A stretch of 64,000 nucleotides of DNA from positions 5,254,545 to 5,318,544 of the forward strand of contig NZ_CP026692.1 in the NCBI RefSeq assembly GCF_002949795.1, read 5' to 3'. Both the position numbers and the translations under genes were made by a program. The first letter of the stretch is position 1. Every line of letters starts with the position of its first letter. Below, piece after piece: positions 33,684 to 45,190 of this stretch. Below the pieces are notes generated by a model. That model was given only the letters and a program-made list of their open reading frames with translations. It was not told the origin of the DNA and made no database searches. This DNA is from Nostoc sp. 'Lobaria pulmonaria (5183) cyanobiont'. GTDB lineage: Bacteria > Cyanobacteriota > Cyanobacteriia > Cyanobacteriales > Nostocaceae.

Positions 33684-34031
33684 ATGAAAATAGATCAAAA
33701 ACAGACAAGCCTAGTGAAAGCCGAACTGCATGAAGTTACAATGCCTCTAATAGATGCCATGCATATAGAATTTAAAGAACTTAGCAAGAAGAAGCCAGAG
33801 GCTGTGTTGAGCAAGAATAAGGTAAAAATTGTCAATAGACTTCTAGAAAGCTGTCGTAAAGTATTAGATTCGGAAACATCGCTTGACTATCTTGATCTCA
33901 TTGATGAGGATGATATCCCTCAAAATAGTGATGTAGTACTGATGTTATCTCAGTACGTAGCCGCTATGAAGCAGTTCAAATCCGCTTATTATGGCTTGGA
34001 TGGTGCCGTGCGTCGCTGGTTTACTGAATAA
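33684..34031 (+). CDS. Small operon partner B, 115 aa, paralogue of the preceding gene
   Basis: Shares with partner A the ELSKKKPEAVLSKNKVKIVN helix and the DDIPQNSDVVLMLSQYVAAM motif, but its N and C termini differ. Its C terminus lacks the longer tail of partner A. Probably a tandem duplicate that diverged. Last gene of the three-gene operon. Confidence 0.75.
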   Translation: MKIDQKQTSLVKAELHEVTMPLIDAMHIEFKELSKKKPEAVLSKNKVKIVNRLLESCRKVLDSETSLDYLDLIDEDDIPQNSDVVLMLSQYVAAMKQFKSAYYGLDGAVRRWFTE

Positions 34032-34162
34032 ATACAGGGTTTTTAAACTGATTGAATCATACTACTGACTTCCAGAGAGTAGAGATTTCCCCACTTACCT
34101 GTAAATTGCACCCTCATACCTGGTAGTTAGCAGTTAAATATTATGCAGTGGATACTCTTAAG

Positions 34163-34360
34163 TTACTCCATCGCCTTTATCTGCTGATTAGCTGCATTTT
34201 CTGCCCGCACCATCGCTTGCTTTAATGGTTGTTGCCCCAACAAGGCACTGACAAACTGGTTATCAAAATTATTCACGATCGCACCTGGATACTTACCTAC
34301 CTGCCACGGTGTAGCATAATTCACTCCCGCAACTAAGATCACAGTAGGTCTTGGTCATAG
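34163..34360 (-). pseudogene. Decayed 3' fragment of a sugar-binding-protein gene
   Basis: About 170-200 bases match 35275-35475, the 3' end of the intact binding-protein gene, with roughly twenty differences counted by eye and the stop codon at the equivalent place. The homology breaks off near 34360. No complete gene remains. It shows that a second, older copy once lay here. Confidence 0.85.
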
Positions 34361-34450
34361 GCGGGAAATATTGAGCATTTGTATTGTAAGCAAGTGAGAA
34401 CCGATGCTATGCCCTATTAGAATATGACTATAGTCATGACTACGGTTATT

Positions 34451-34681
34451 ATGAAATCAATTTCCAAAAGTAAACTCAAATCTCAGCTTCTTGAGTTCTT
34501 ACGACTTGTAGAGTCAGAGGGAGAAGAAATTGTAGTTACCGATCGCGGTAAGCCAGTGGTGAAAATTTCCAAATACGCACAAACACCTTCAACAGAGGAG
34601 TTATTTGGAGAAATGCGCGGTAAAGTGAAGTACTTTGAGGATTTAACTACACCAACCACTGAGGAATGGACACAATTGTGA
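34451..34681 (+). CDS. Antitoxin of the Phd/YefM family
   Basis: About 76 aa beginning MKSISKSKLKSQLLEFLRLV; the frame is open from 34424 but this ATG fits the family. EEIVVTDRGKPVVKISKY is the typical Phd/YefM DNA-binding fold, and the C-terminal tail would neutralise the toxin. The stop overlaps the toxin start (GTGA), so translation is coupled. Phd-type antitoxins usually repress their own operon. Confidence 0.88.
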   Translation: MKSISKSKLKSQLLEFLRLVESEGEEIVVTDRGKPVVKISKYAQTPSTEELFGEMRGKVKYFEDLTTPTTEEWTQL

Positions 34682-35070
34682 AGATAGTCCTTGACACTTG
34701 TGCCCTAATCTGGTGGAGTTTAGATCCAGCTAAACTTTCTGAACAAGCTAAAGAAGCGTGCAACTACATGGAAAGGGATAAAAATGGTCTTGTCCCGTCA
34801 ATAGCTATATGGGAAATTGCGATAAAAATCAAAAATAAAAAACTAGATTTAGGAGTCAATCTTAACGAGTACGTAGTAAGGCTGAAAAAGTCTAGTACCG
34901 TTGAGATTGTACCCATTGATGAAAATATTTGGATGGAAAGTGTCAACTTAGAATGGGGTCATCGAGATCCAGTAGATCGAGTTGTCGTCGCACTAGCCAG
35001 AAGTAATCAAGCTGCGATAATTACATCTGATAAAGAGATAGCAAATTTCTACTCAGAAGTGATTTGGTAG
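34678..35070 (+). CDS. PIN-domain toxin (VapC family)
   Basis: A ribonuclease toxin of about 130 aa. The PIN core shows IVLDTCALIWW (first catalytic Asp), SIAIWEIAI (Glu), HRDPVDRVVVALA (Asp pair) and TSDKEI (last Asp), so the active site is complete. GTG 34678 gives a four-base overlap with the antitoxin stop; an upstream ATG at 34666 is possible. Likely cleaves RNA, often tRNA or rRNA in this family. Confidence 0.9.
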   Translation: MKIVLDTCALIWWSLDPAKLSEQAKEACNYMERDKNGLVPSIAIWEIAIKIKNKKLDLGVNLNEYVVRLKKSSTVEIVPIDENIWMESVNLEWGHRDPVDRVVVALARSNQAAIITSDKEIANFYSEVIW

Positions 35071-35274
35071 AGTTCATTAGGGGTGTAGGGGTAATAAGGG
35101 TATAGGGGTATAGGGGGTTCAAGCGTTGTCCGAGGATTGAAACCTCGGACAACGCGGTCGTCCCAAGGGATGGGGCTTTTAACAAGAGTGGTTGTTGGGG
35201 CTAGTCTTTTTCCCTACACCCCTCACCCCTACACCCCTACACCCGCCCCAACGGGGCTTGGTAATAAAGATTAC
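35071..35274. repeat. Low-complexity spacer repeats
   Basis: Repeated GTAGGGGTATAGGG-type units near 35081-35118 and inverted CACCCCTACACCC units near 35213-35245. They are complementary and could fold. No gene. Confidence 0.6.
35124..35154 (+). terminator. Hairpin downstream of the toxin gene
   Basis: A 12-bp perfect stem (CGTTGTCCGAGG at 35124-35135, complement at 35143-35154) with loop ATTGAAA. It lies between convergent genes. It lacks a T run, so it may also be a dispersed repeat. Confidence 0.45.
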
Positions 35275-36540
35275 TTACTCCATCGTCTTAATTTGCTGAT
35301 TAGCTTCATTCTCTGCCTTCAGCATCGCCTGCTTTAATGATTGTTGCCCCAACAAGGCGCTGACAAACTGGTTATCAAAATTATTGATGATCGCACTTGG
35401 ATACTGACCTACTTGCCACGGTGTAGCATAATTAACTCCTGCCACTAATGGCGATCGCAAGGGATCTTGGTCATAGCCCAAATTCTTTGCCACTGATTTA
35501 CGTGTTGGCAAAGCAAACCCTGTGCCTGTCCACTTCTGCATCCCGACTTTACCCGTGAGATAACAAATCAACTCCCAAGCTTCGGCTTTGTGCTGTGCCT
35601 GCTTGTTCATCACGTAGGCAACGGACAACAGCATTGTGCCTTTTTTATTATTAATCATAGGTACTTGTGCGGTAGCAAACTCTACTTGGGGAAAGGTTTC
35701 GGTTAGATAGGGAATTGCCCAGTTACCTTCAATCACCATCGCCACTTTACTCTGACCAAACATTTCACTACCTGAGTTTGTCCCCACATCAGATTTTTGG
35801 GCAGAGGAGCGGTCTTTTTGATACTGATCTATCACTAACTCTAAACCCTGCAAACTTGCCTCACTGGCAAAGGTAGCATAACTATTTTGATCAACGAGTT
35901 GTCCACCAAAGGCTTTAATTTTATAAACCTGACGTGCTAAGTCGGGGTTTTCTCCAAAGCCGTATCTGTTAAGTTTGCCTGTCAATTGCTTAGAGTAAGT
36001 GCGTAGTTCATCCCAAGTAGCTGGCGGATTACTCAAGCCTGCGGCGGCAAAGGCTTTTTTGTTATAAAACAGGGCAAGGGTGGAATAGTCTTTAGGAAGA
36101 CCATAAATATGGTTCTGGTATTTGAAGCTGTCAAGTAGGCTATCCTCGAAGTCCGCTAGGTCAAATTCGGGGGTAATGTAAGCTTCTAGCGGTTCGAGAA
36201 CATTTTGACTCATCAAAAAAGGAGCTTCCACCGACTCCAGATAAAAGACATCAGGCGCTGCTTCCCCAACCAGACGAGTTTTGATTACATCCATGTATTG
36301 GTCAGAAATCGCCTCATATTTGACCTTAATATTTGAATGCTGTGCCTCAAAGTCTAGCAATACCTGTTTCAAAAGTTTTTGCTCAACAAGATTGCCTCCC
36401 CAACCACTGAGTTTAATGGTGACTGGGGTAAACACTGAGAGTTTGCTTGGTAATTCTAGGGTGTGACAACCAATAATGGCGATCGCGATCGCCACCACCA
36501 ATGCCAAAAAATTAAATAATCCTTTATTGTTCACAAACAA
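35275..36540 (-). CDS. Sugar ABC transporter substrate-binding lipoprotein
   Basis: A family 1 extracellular solute-binding protein of 421 aa. A hydrophobic N terminus ends in the lipobox AIIGC, then the domain starts TIKLSGWGGNLVEQKLL. FEAQHSNIKVKYE, APDVFYLES and YGLPKDYSTLALFYNKKAF are typical CUT1 motifs. It probably delivers substrate to the permeases at 28.5-30.3 kb, from which an island separates it. Confidence 0.9.
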   Translation of the reverse strand: MFVNNKGLFNFLALVVAIAIAIIGCHTLELPSKLSVFTPVTIKLSGWGGNLVEQKLLKQVLLDFEAQHSNIKVKYEAISDQYMDVIKTRLVGEAAPDVFYLESVEAPFLMSQNVLEPLEAYITPEFDLADFEDSLLDSFKYQNHIYGLPKDYSTLALFYNKKAFAAAGLSNPPATWDELRTYSKQLTGKLNRYGFGENPDLARQVYKIKAFGGQLVDQNSYATFASEASLQGLELVIDQYQKDRSSAQKSDVGTNSGSEMFGQSKVAMVIEGNWAIPYLTETFPQVEFATAQVPMINNKKGTMLLSVAYVMNKQAQHKAEAWELICYLTGKVGMQKWTGTGFALPTRKSVAKNLGYDQDPLRSPLVAGVNYATPWQVGQYPSAIINNFDNQFVSALLGQQSLKQAMLKAENEANQQIKTME

Positions 36541-36717
36541 ATAATACGTCTCTTTCCTTGCTCATACCTTGTGTTATTAAGGAGTGATATCTTAATTATT
36601 TGAAATTATGGTTAAAAATTGCAAGCTAAAATAACGAAAAATTATCAGCGATGCTAATTAAAGCATACTGAGATCCTTTGCAAGCTGATTTATCCGAGGA
36701 TACTTCACCCATAATCT

Positions 36718-38145
36718 ATGTTTACGGATTCTGTTCAGATTGAAACAACTGCGCCACTGACCCTGGAATTTACCCAGATTGCCTCACCACCAACAGCAAT
36801 CTCTTCAAACTCTCGAATTTCCAAGGATACTATTCGCACTAGTTTAAAAGCTTCCACTGCGGATTCTGTCTTAGCATCGGTTTACTCTCTTGGAACTGGC
36901 GGGATTTTACTCAGCAATTTATTGGTGCAATTGGGTGCTAGTCCAGTGGTATTTGGAATGCTGTCCTCTATTCCCATGTTGGTCAATCTCATTCAGCCGT
37001 TGGGTGCTTACTTGTCTGAACGCAGCACTAGCCGCTTTCAATATTCGCTTCGGACACACGGAATTGGTCGGCTGCTATGGCTGGTTTTAGTAATTGGTAT
37101 TGCCAGCGCCAGCTTGGGAGTGATTGATGCTCACCAGTTAGTCATATTGACACTCTTGATTGTTCTATTCAGTAGTCTTTTGGGAGGACTAGGAACTGCA
37201 TCGTGGCTAAGTTGGGTGGCAATGATAGTTCCTCGGCGATTACGAGGCAGGTATTTTGGGACACGCAATAGTGCTGCTAGTCTAACTAATCTGGTTTGCG
37301 TACCAATGGCCGGTCTAGTTGTATCACATTGGTATGGGGGAACTCTACAAGGCTATGGAGTAGTTCTACTGATAAGCGTTGTCTTTGGGATTATGGGATT
37401 GAGCTGTCAGTATTTCCAGGTGGACATGAATCCGCAATCGCAAAACACTTATTATGGCAAGTCCCCACAAACCAGTGAAATTCAATCAGAGGTTACAAAA
37501 GATGAATCTTCTGAAGTACTTCAATCAATTCATTTGCCACAAGACGAGTTAGCTAACAGCATCTGGAAAAATTCTAACTTTTTGATATTTCTGCTGTATT
37601 TCAGCTTTTGGACGCTTGCTGTTAACCTCAGCAGTCCTTTTTTTAACCTCTATATGCTTAACACGTTGAATTTAGATGTGAGCTATGTGACTATCTACAA
37701 CAGCCTTCAGGCGGGGGCAACTTTGCTGATGCTTATCCTATGGGGAAAATTAGCAGACAAGATAGGTAATCGTCCCATCCTCATCTGTATTGGGATTTTG
37801 GTTGCAGCTACACCATTGCTGTGGCTGGGGATTAGTGTTAATCGCCTTGACATCTGGCTGTGGTTGCCACTACTACACATCTTGACTGGAGGTACTTGGG
37901 CGGCAATTGACTTGTGCAGCAACAATATACAATTGGGCATTGCACCAATTAAAAATCAGTCTATCTATTTTGCGATCGCAGCTGCCGTTGCTGGAGCGAG
38001 TGGTGCTTTGGGTACAACTATAGGCAGCTTTCTCGTCCAATTTGCTCAGTCTGGAGGCTTACTAGGTTTGTTTGCCCTCTCAGGTCTATTCCGACTAGTA
38101 GCCCTTGTTCCACTCATGTTTCTTCAAGAGCCGGGGAGAGCGTGA
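36718..38145 (+). CDS. Major facilitator superfamily transporter
   Basis: A 475-aa protein with about 12 hydrophobic helices and a central cytoplasmic loop (residues 235-285, polar). A basic segment PRRLRGRYFGTRN lies between helices in the first half. No signature that gives the substrate. The N-terminal 45 residues are polar and low-complexity. Divergent from the binding-protein gene. Confidence 0.82.
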   Translation: MFTDSVQIETTAPLTLEFTQIASPPTAISSNSRISKDTIRTSLKASTADSVLASVYSLGTGGILLSNLLVQLGASPVVFGMLSSIPMLVNLIQPLGAYLSERSTSRFQYSLRTHGIGRLLWLVLVIGIASASLGVIDAHQLVILTLLIVLFSSLLGGLGTASWLSWVAMIVPRRLRGRYFGTRNSAASLTNLVCVPMAGLVVSHWYGGTLQGYGVVLLISVVFGIMGLSCQYFQVDMNPQSQNTYYGKSPQTSEIQSEVTKDESSEVLQSIHLPQDELANSIWKNSNFLIFLLYFSFWTLAVNLSSPFFNLYMLNTLNLDVSYVTIYNSLQAGATLLMLILWGKLADKIGNRPILICIGILVAATPLLWLGISVNRLDIWLWLPLLHILTGGTWAAIDLCSNNIQLGIAPIKNQSIYFAIAAAVAGASGALGTTIGSFLVQFAQSGGLLGLFALSGLFRLVALVPLMFLQEPGRA

Positions 38146-38180
38146 AGAAGTAGGGAGCAGGGAGCAGGGAGCAGGGAGCA

Positions 38181-38253
38181 GAGGAGAAGTTGCAGTAAGT
38201 TTTTCCCCTCTGCCTCTTTGCCCCTGTGCACCTCTACCTCTTGTACCCAATGC
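38181..38253. repeat. Left arm of an inverted repeat pair flanking accD
   Basis: The segment reads GAGGAGAAGTTGCAGTAAGT and onward to ACCCAAT. Its reverse complement occurs at 39696-39759, with one small deletion. accD lies between. Confidence 0.8.
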
Positions 38254-38275
38254 CCCAAGCCCCATGCCCCATACT

Positions 38276-39226
38276 TTATTCTGCGGCGGTAGAAGTCAAG
38301 GACATTGTTTCCCACAACACCATGTGAGGTGTTGTTAGTACAGGCTGGTGTAGGGCAATCAGTCGGGCTAAGGTGTTCTTTAATTGGGTACGGGGTACAA
38401 TATCATCAACAAAACCATGCTGGAGCAAATCTTCAGCAGTCTGGAAATTTTCGGGTAGTTTTTCCCGCAGGGTTTGCTCAATCACTCGCCGACCAGCAAA
38501 ACCAATCGTTGCCTTGGGTTCTGCCAAAATTATATCGCCCAACATTGCAAAACTAGCGGTAACGCCGCCCGTTGTCGGGTTGGTCAAAACAGGAATATAT
38601 AATAGTCGGGCGTCTTTATGGCGCTGTAAGGCTGCGGAGATTTTTGCCATCTGCATCAAAGAGAGCATACCTTCTTGCATTCTCGCGCCACCGGAGGTAC
38701 AGATGATAACTACAGGATAGCGTCGTTGAGTGGCTTGCTCAATCATCCGGGTGAGTCTTTCTCCCACGACCGAACCCATACTACCACCCATGAAGCGGAA
38801 GTCCATAACTCCAAGGGCAATGGGCAAACCATTGATTTGACCTAAACCAGTTCTAACCGCGTCTATTAAGCCAATTTTATCTTGTGTTTCCCGCAAGCGA
38901 TCGCTGTAGAGTTTGCGATCGCGAAATTCCAGCGGGTCGGTTGGACGCAAATGCTCATCCAGCGGTTTCCAGGTATTGTTATCTATCAATTGACGGATGC
39001 GCTCATCACTGTCTACCCGATTGTGATGACCACATTCGACACAAACCATCTGATTGGCTTTTAGGTCTTTTGTATATGCCAACACACCACACTTAGAACA
39101 TTTATGCCACAAACCATCAGCAATTTCACGTTCTTGGCGTTCGAGGCTGGTAGATCCTGACTTCCGTCGATTTGCAAACCAATCAAATAGAGACTTTAAA
39201 CCACGTGATTCTTCGTTGTTAGCCAT
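38276..39226 (-). CDS. accD: Acetyl-CoA carboxylase carboxyltransferase subunit beta
   Basis: Transfers CO2 from carboxybiotin to acetyl-CoA together with AccA, the first step of fatty-acid synthesis. The N-terminal zinc ribbon is visible (CSKCGVLAY, then CVECGHH, near residues 39-62). The crotonase-type core holds GSMGSVVGERLTR and TSGGARMQEG for CoA and biotin binding. Length 316 aa. Confidence 0.97.
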   Translation of the reverse strand: MANNEESRGLKSLFDWFANRRKSGSTSLERQEREIADGLWHKCSKCGVLAYTKDLKANQMVCVECGHHNRVDSDERIRQLIDNNTWKPLDEHLRPTDPLEFRDRKLYSDRLRETQDKIGLIDAVRTGLGQINGLPIALGVMDFRFMGGSMGSVVGERLTRMIEQATQRRYPVVIICTSGGARMQEGMLSLMQMAKISAALQRHKDARLLYIPVLTNPTTGGVTASFAMLGDIILAEPKATIGFAGRRVIEQTLREKLPENFQTAEDLLQHGFVDDIVPRTQLKNTLARLIALHQPVLTTPHMVLWETMSLTSTAAE

Positions 39227-39828
39227 TTTTTATTTTATTTTAAGTGGGTATGAGGTCGAAAACATTTCAAACCGTATTGGGTTGTCCTTAGTCATTAGTC
39301 ATTTTTCTTTATTAAGACTAATGGCTCCATCGTCAAACTAAGCTTTTAAGCAATTGAGACCTTAATTTTCATCTTTGGTTGCCAGCTTAACGAAAATACT
39401 TATACCAATACAAGTCTCTTGCTCTTTTTTTCAGCAGACTTAATTATATGGATGTAGTGACAAAGCCATGAGAATACCAACCTCCAAATAAGATGCTCTC
39501 CCCCTCCCACCCAAATCAATTATTCCTATTGCTAGGTTCTGAACAATCAGCATCTGTTGTACTAGTTGCGCTTGCCAACGGTTAATCGTCGTTAAGAGGG
39601 TAATACAAGTCACAAGCTGAATATTATCAAAATGTGAAAGGTAGATGGGGTAATGTTGGTTACAGTCACGAATTATAAATATTTATTATGAATGGGTATT
39701 GGGTACAAGAGGCAGAGGTGCACAGGGGCAGAGGGAAAAACTTACTGCAACTTCTCCTCGGTCACTGAGCGTAGCCGTTCGCGCAGCGTCTCGTAGAGAA
39801 GTGCTGCTCCCCTGCTCCCTACTCCAAC
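39227..39828. other. Intergenic region upstream of accD
   Basis: No gene found. AT-rich up to about 39690; then the right inverted-repeat arm (39696-39759) and a copy of the dispersed 'gcgcagcgtctcgtagagaag' repeat (39763-39801). Confidence 0.55.
39696..39759. repeat. Right arm of an inverted repeat pair flanking accD
   Basis: Reverse complement of 38181-38253 with nearly complete identity by eye; the arms are about 1.45 kb apart. Confidence 0.8.
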
Positions 39829-40656
39829 TCAAGAGGCTGGAAAAAATAACCGCAGGTAGCTAGACAAAATGGCTTCGCCGCTAAACAGGGTAATCACAGA
39901 TCCTAAAGCTAGAAAAGGCCCAAAAGGTATCTTTTGTCCTAATTTTTGTCGCGATCGCTGCATAATCAAAATACTGATGCCAATTAATGCTCCTAGCGCA
40001 CAAGCAATAAAACTAGCCAAGAGCAAATATTTCCAGCCTAACCAGGCTCCCATCATGGCTGCTAACTTGGGGTCACCTGTACCCATTGCAGTTTTACCAA
40101 AGGCAATTGAACTCAATAGGGCGATCGCATCAAACAACCATAAGCCCAATACTGCACCAACGATGGCTATCATAAGATGATTTACCAGTGCCACAAAACT
40201 ACCCTCTGGTAGAAAACCAGCTACCATTTGAAACAAAATCCCCACCACCAAACCCGACTGAGTAAGTGGACTGGGTAGGGTCATTGTATCTAAATCGATG
40301 AGCGATAGCGCCAATAACCAACTGCAAAAAGTCCAATAGCCTATTGTTAAAATCGAAACTTGAAATACCAAAAAAATTAGTAAAAAAATTATGCCCGTTA
40401 CCCCTTCTACCACAGGATAACGGACAGAAATTTTGCTTTTACAATATCGACACCGCCCTCTTAAGGAAATCCAGCCGAACACTGGTACATTGTCGTAAGC
40501 TTTTAGCTGGTTTAAGCATTTAGGACAACGAGAAGGCGGCCAAAGAATTGACAACCCAGCAGGTAGGCGATAAACAATAACATTGAGAAAACTACCAATA
40601 GATGCACCCAAAGCAAAGACGATTACACTCGCCGGGATGGCGAACAAAATGTCCAT
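39829..40656 (-). CDS. pilD: Prepilin leader peptidase/N-methyltransferase
   Basis: Processes type IV prepilins at the inner membrane. The cytoplasmic zinc-binding loop has CPKC and CRYC pairs (near residues 43-75). The aspartate protease motifs are present: SLIDLDTMTLP and MGTGDPKLAA. Several membrane helices, 275 aa. It supports pilus biogenesis and motility; other pil genes are not adjacent. Confidence 0.93.
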   Translation of the reverse strand: MDILFAIPASVIVFALGASIGSFLNVIVYRLPAGLSILWPPSRCPKCLNQLKAYDNVPVFGWISLRGRCRYCKSKISVRYPVVEGVTGIIFLLIFLVFQVSILTIGYWTFCSWLLALSLIDLDTMTLPSPLTQSGLVVGILFQMVAGFLPEGSFVALVNHLMIAIVGAVLGLWLFDAIALLSSIAFGKTAMGTGDPKLAAMMGAWLGWKYLLLASFIACALGALIGISILIMQRSRQKLGQKIPFGPFLALGSVITLFSGEAILSSYLRLFFPAS

Positions 40657-40659
40657 ATA

Positions 40660-40772
40660 GTCATTTGTCCTTTGTCATTTGTCCTGTGTCATTTGTGCTG
40701 TGTCATTTGTCTTTTGTCAATAACTAATGACCAATGACTAATGACTAATGACCAATGACTAATGACCAATGA
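40660..40772. repeat. Tandem low-complexity repeats
   Basis: TCATTTGTC units (40665-40715) are followed by complementary AATGACCAATGACTA units (40720-40772). The two blocks can pair. Widespread spacer repeat type in this genome. Confidence 0.75.
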
Positions 40773-41033
40773 CTAATACATGTGCGATTCAATTTGACTT
40801 AAGGGCACAAAACACTCTTGAGGTAAAAGAACTGGTTGGTTAGTAAAAATAACCTTACCTCGATGAGTCACACGATTAATTGCTACACCGGAAGGTTGCC
40901 CAGCTATTTCGGGGTGTACTTCACAGTGAGTATAGTATATCTGCCCAGCAGCTCTAATTACGGCGGGATCAATCAAAGGCGATTGGTTCTTTGGGGCGGT
41001 GAAATTTACTTGACCTTGTCGTAATGCGTACAC
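40773..41033 (-). CDS. Hypothetical protein, 86 aa
   Basis: A small soluble protein starting with GTG (MYALRQGQVNF) and containing YYTHCEVHPEIAGQPSG. No membrane segments. It could be one of the short conserved cyanobacterial proteins, but I cannot name it. The last codons abut the repeat block at 40772. Confidence 0.55.
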   Translation of the reverse strand: MYALRQGQVNFTAPKNQSPLIDPAVIRAAGQIYYTHCEVHPEIAGQPSGVAINRVTHRGKVIFTNQPVLLPQECFVPLSQIESHMY

Positions 41034-41123
41034 TATCGACTGTTATTTGATTGCTAGATTTCCCTTTAGTCTACCCGAAACTTATAGCAAAGGTTGCCAA
41101 ATTGCCCAAGTGGCATCATTTAA

Positions 41124-42212
41124 TTATTTACCTTCAAGAGCTAAAATCAGTGCATCGCCCATAGCGCGGCAACCTAAAAGGTTTTTTCCTGAAGAAATTA
41201 TATCCCCGGTGCGATCGCCTTGTTCTAAAACTTGCAATACGGCTTGTTCGATGTGATCTGCTGCTTTTGGCTGGTCTAAACCGTAGCGTAACATCATCGC
41301 CACACTCAAAACCTGTGCTAGAGGATTTGCCTTATCAAGTCCGGCGATATCTGGGGCGGAACCGTGGACTGGTTCAAATACACCAGGCCCAGAAGCGCCC
41401 AAACTAGCTGAGGGTAACATCCCAATACTACCTGTGAGCATGGCGGCAGCATCAGAGAGAATATCACCAAACAAATTACCTGTAACTATGGTGTCGAACT
41501 GCTTGGGAGCGCGTACTAACTGCATAGCAGCATTATCTACATATAAATGAGAGAGTTCGATATCTGGATATTCTTGAGAAAGTTGGGTGATGCGATCGCG
41601 CCATAACTGAGATACTTCTAATACGTTCGCCTTATCCACCGAACAAAGTTTTCCACCGCGTTTTTTTGCTGCTTCAAACGCCACTCGCCCAATACGTTCA
41701 ATTTCTGATTCGGTGTAAACCATTGTATTTACACCGCGTTTTTCACCAGTTTCTGTAGCAAAAATCCCTTTAGGTTTACCGAAGTAAATCCCACCAGTGA
41801 GTTCACGCACCACCATAATATCTACGCCTTCGACAATTTCGCGTTTCAAAGTGGAGGCGTCGATTAGCTGGGGCAAAATTTTCGCTGGGCGCAAATTGGC
41901 AAATAATCCCAAACCTGCGCGTAGTCCTAACAAACCTGCTTCTGGGCGTAAATTGGATGGCAGGGAATCCCACTTGTAACCACCAATCGCAGCAAGTAAC
42001 ACAGCATCACTGTTACGGCAAGTATCGAGAGTGGCAGATGGTAGGGGTTCCCCTGTGGCATCAATTGCTGCACCACCGATGAGGGCTTCTTGGAATTCAA
42101 ACTTCAGATCAAATTGCTTGCCTACGACTTTTAGCACATCTACCGCCACTGCCATAATTTCAGGGCCAATGCCATCGCCGGGGAGTAGAGTAATGCGGTA
42201 GTTCTGGGTCAT
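41124..42212 (-). CDS. leuB: 3-isopropylmalate dehydrogenase
   Basis: Oxidatively decarboxylates 3-isopropylmalate in leucine synthesis, NAD-dependent, cytoplasmic. The sequence opens ITLLPGDGIGPEIM; the substrate motif RELTGGIYFGKPKG, catalytic Tyr/Lys region (DKANVLEVS) and NAD-binding HGSAPDIAG are all intact. Length 362 aa is standard. Confidence 0.97.
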   Translation of the reverse strand: MTQNYRITLLPGDGIGPEIMAVAVDVLKVVGKQFDLKFEFQEALIGGAAIDATGEPLPSATLDTCRNSDAVLLAAIGGYKWDSLPSNLRPEAGLLGLRAGLGLFANLRPAKILPQLIDASTLKREIVEGVDIMVVRELTGGIYFGKPKGIFATETGEKRGVNTMVYTESEIERIGRVAFEAAKKRGGKLCSVDKANVLEVSQLWRDRITQLSQEYPDIELSHLYVDNAAMQLVRAPKQFDTIVTGNLFGDILSDAAAMLTGSIGMLPSASLGASGPGVFEPVHGSAPDIAGLDKANPLAQVLSVAMMLRYGLDQPKAADHIEQAVLQVLEQGDRTGDIISSGKNLLGCRAMGDALILALEGK

Positions 42213-42353
42213 AGCTGGTTATTACTAGGTAAATGCTTGCAGATTAAATATCATACCCAGCAAAATGTACCGATGGAGTTTTTAATTAATTTGAATGCGG
42301 CTCTAACGTAATCATTTGGCATTGGATGAAACCACTATCGGACTCCTATATCC

Positions 42354-45113
<2,760 letters not shown>

Positions 45114-45190
45114 AAATAATTAGTAATTAACAGATTTAATCTGGATTTCTCTGCTTGAATCTGTACTTTTCTTTTTTCAAATTGGTGTTA

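Noticed and set aside
35121..35154. Possible CRISPR repeat (palindrome followed by ATTGAAAC)
   Set aside because: Only a single copy exists, with no spacers or second repeat; no CRISPR array was found in the window.
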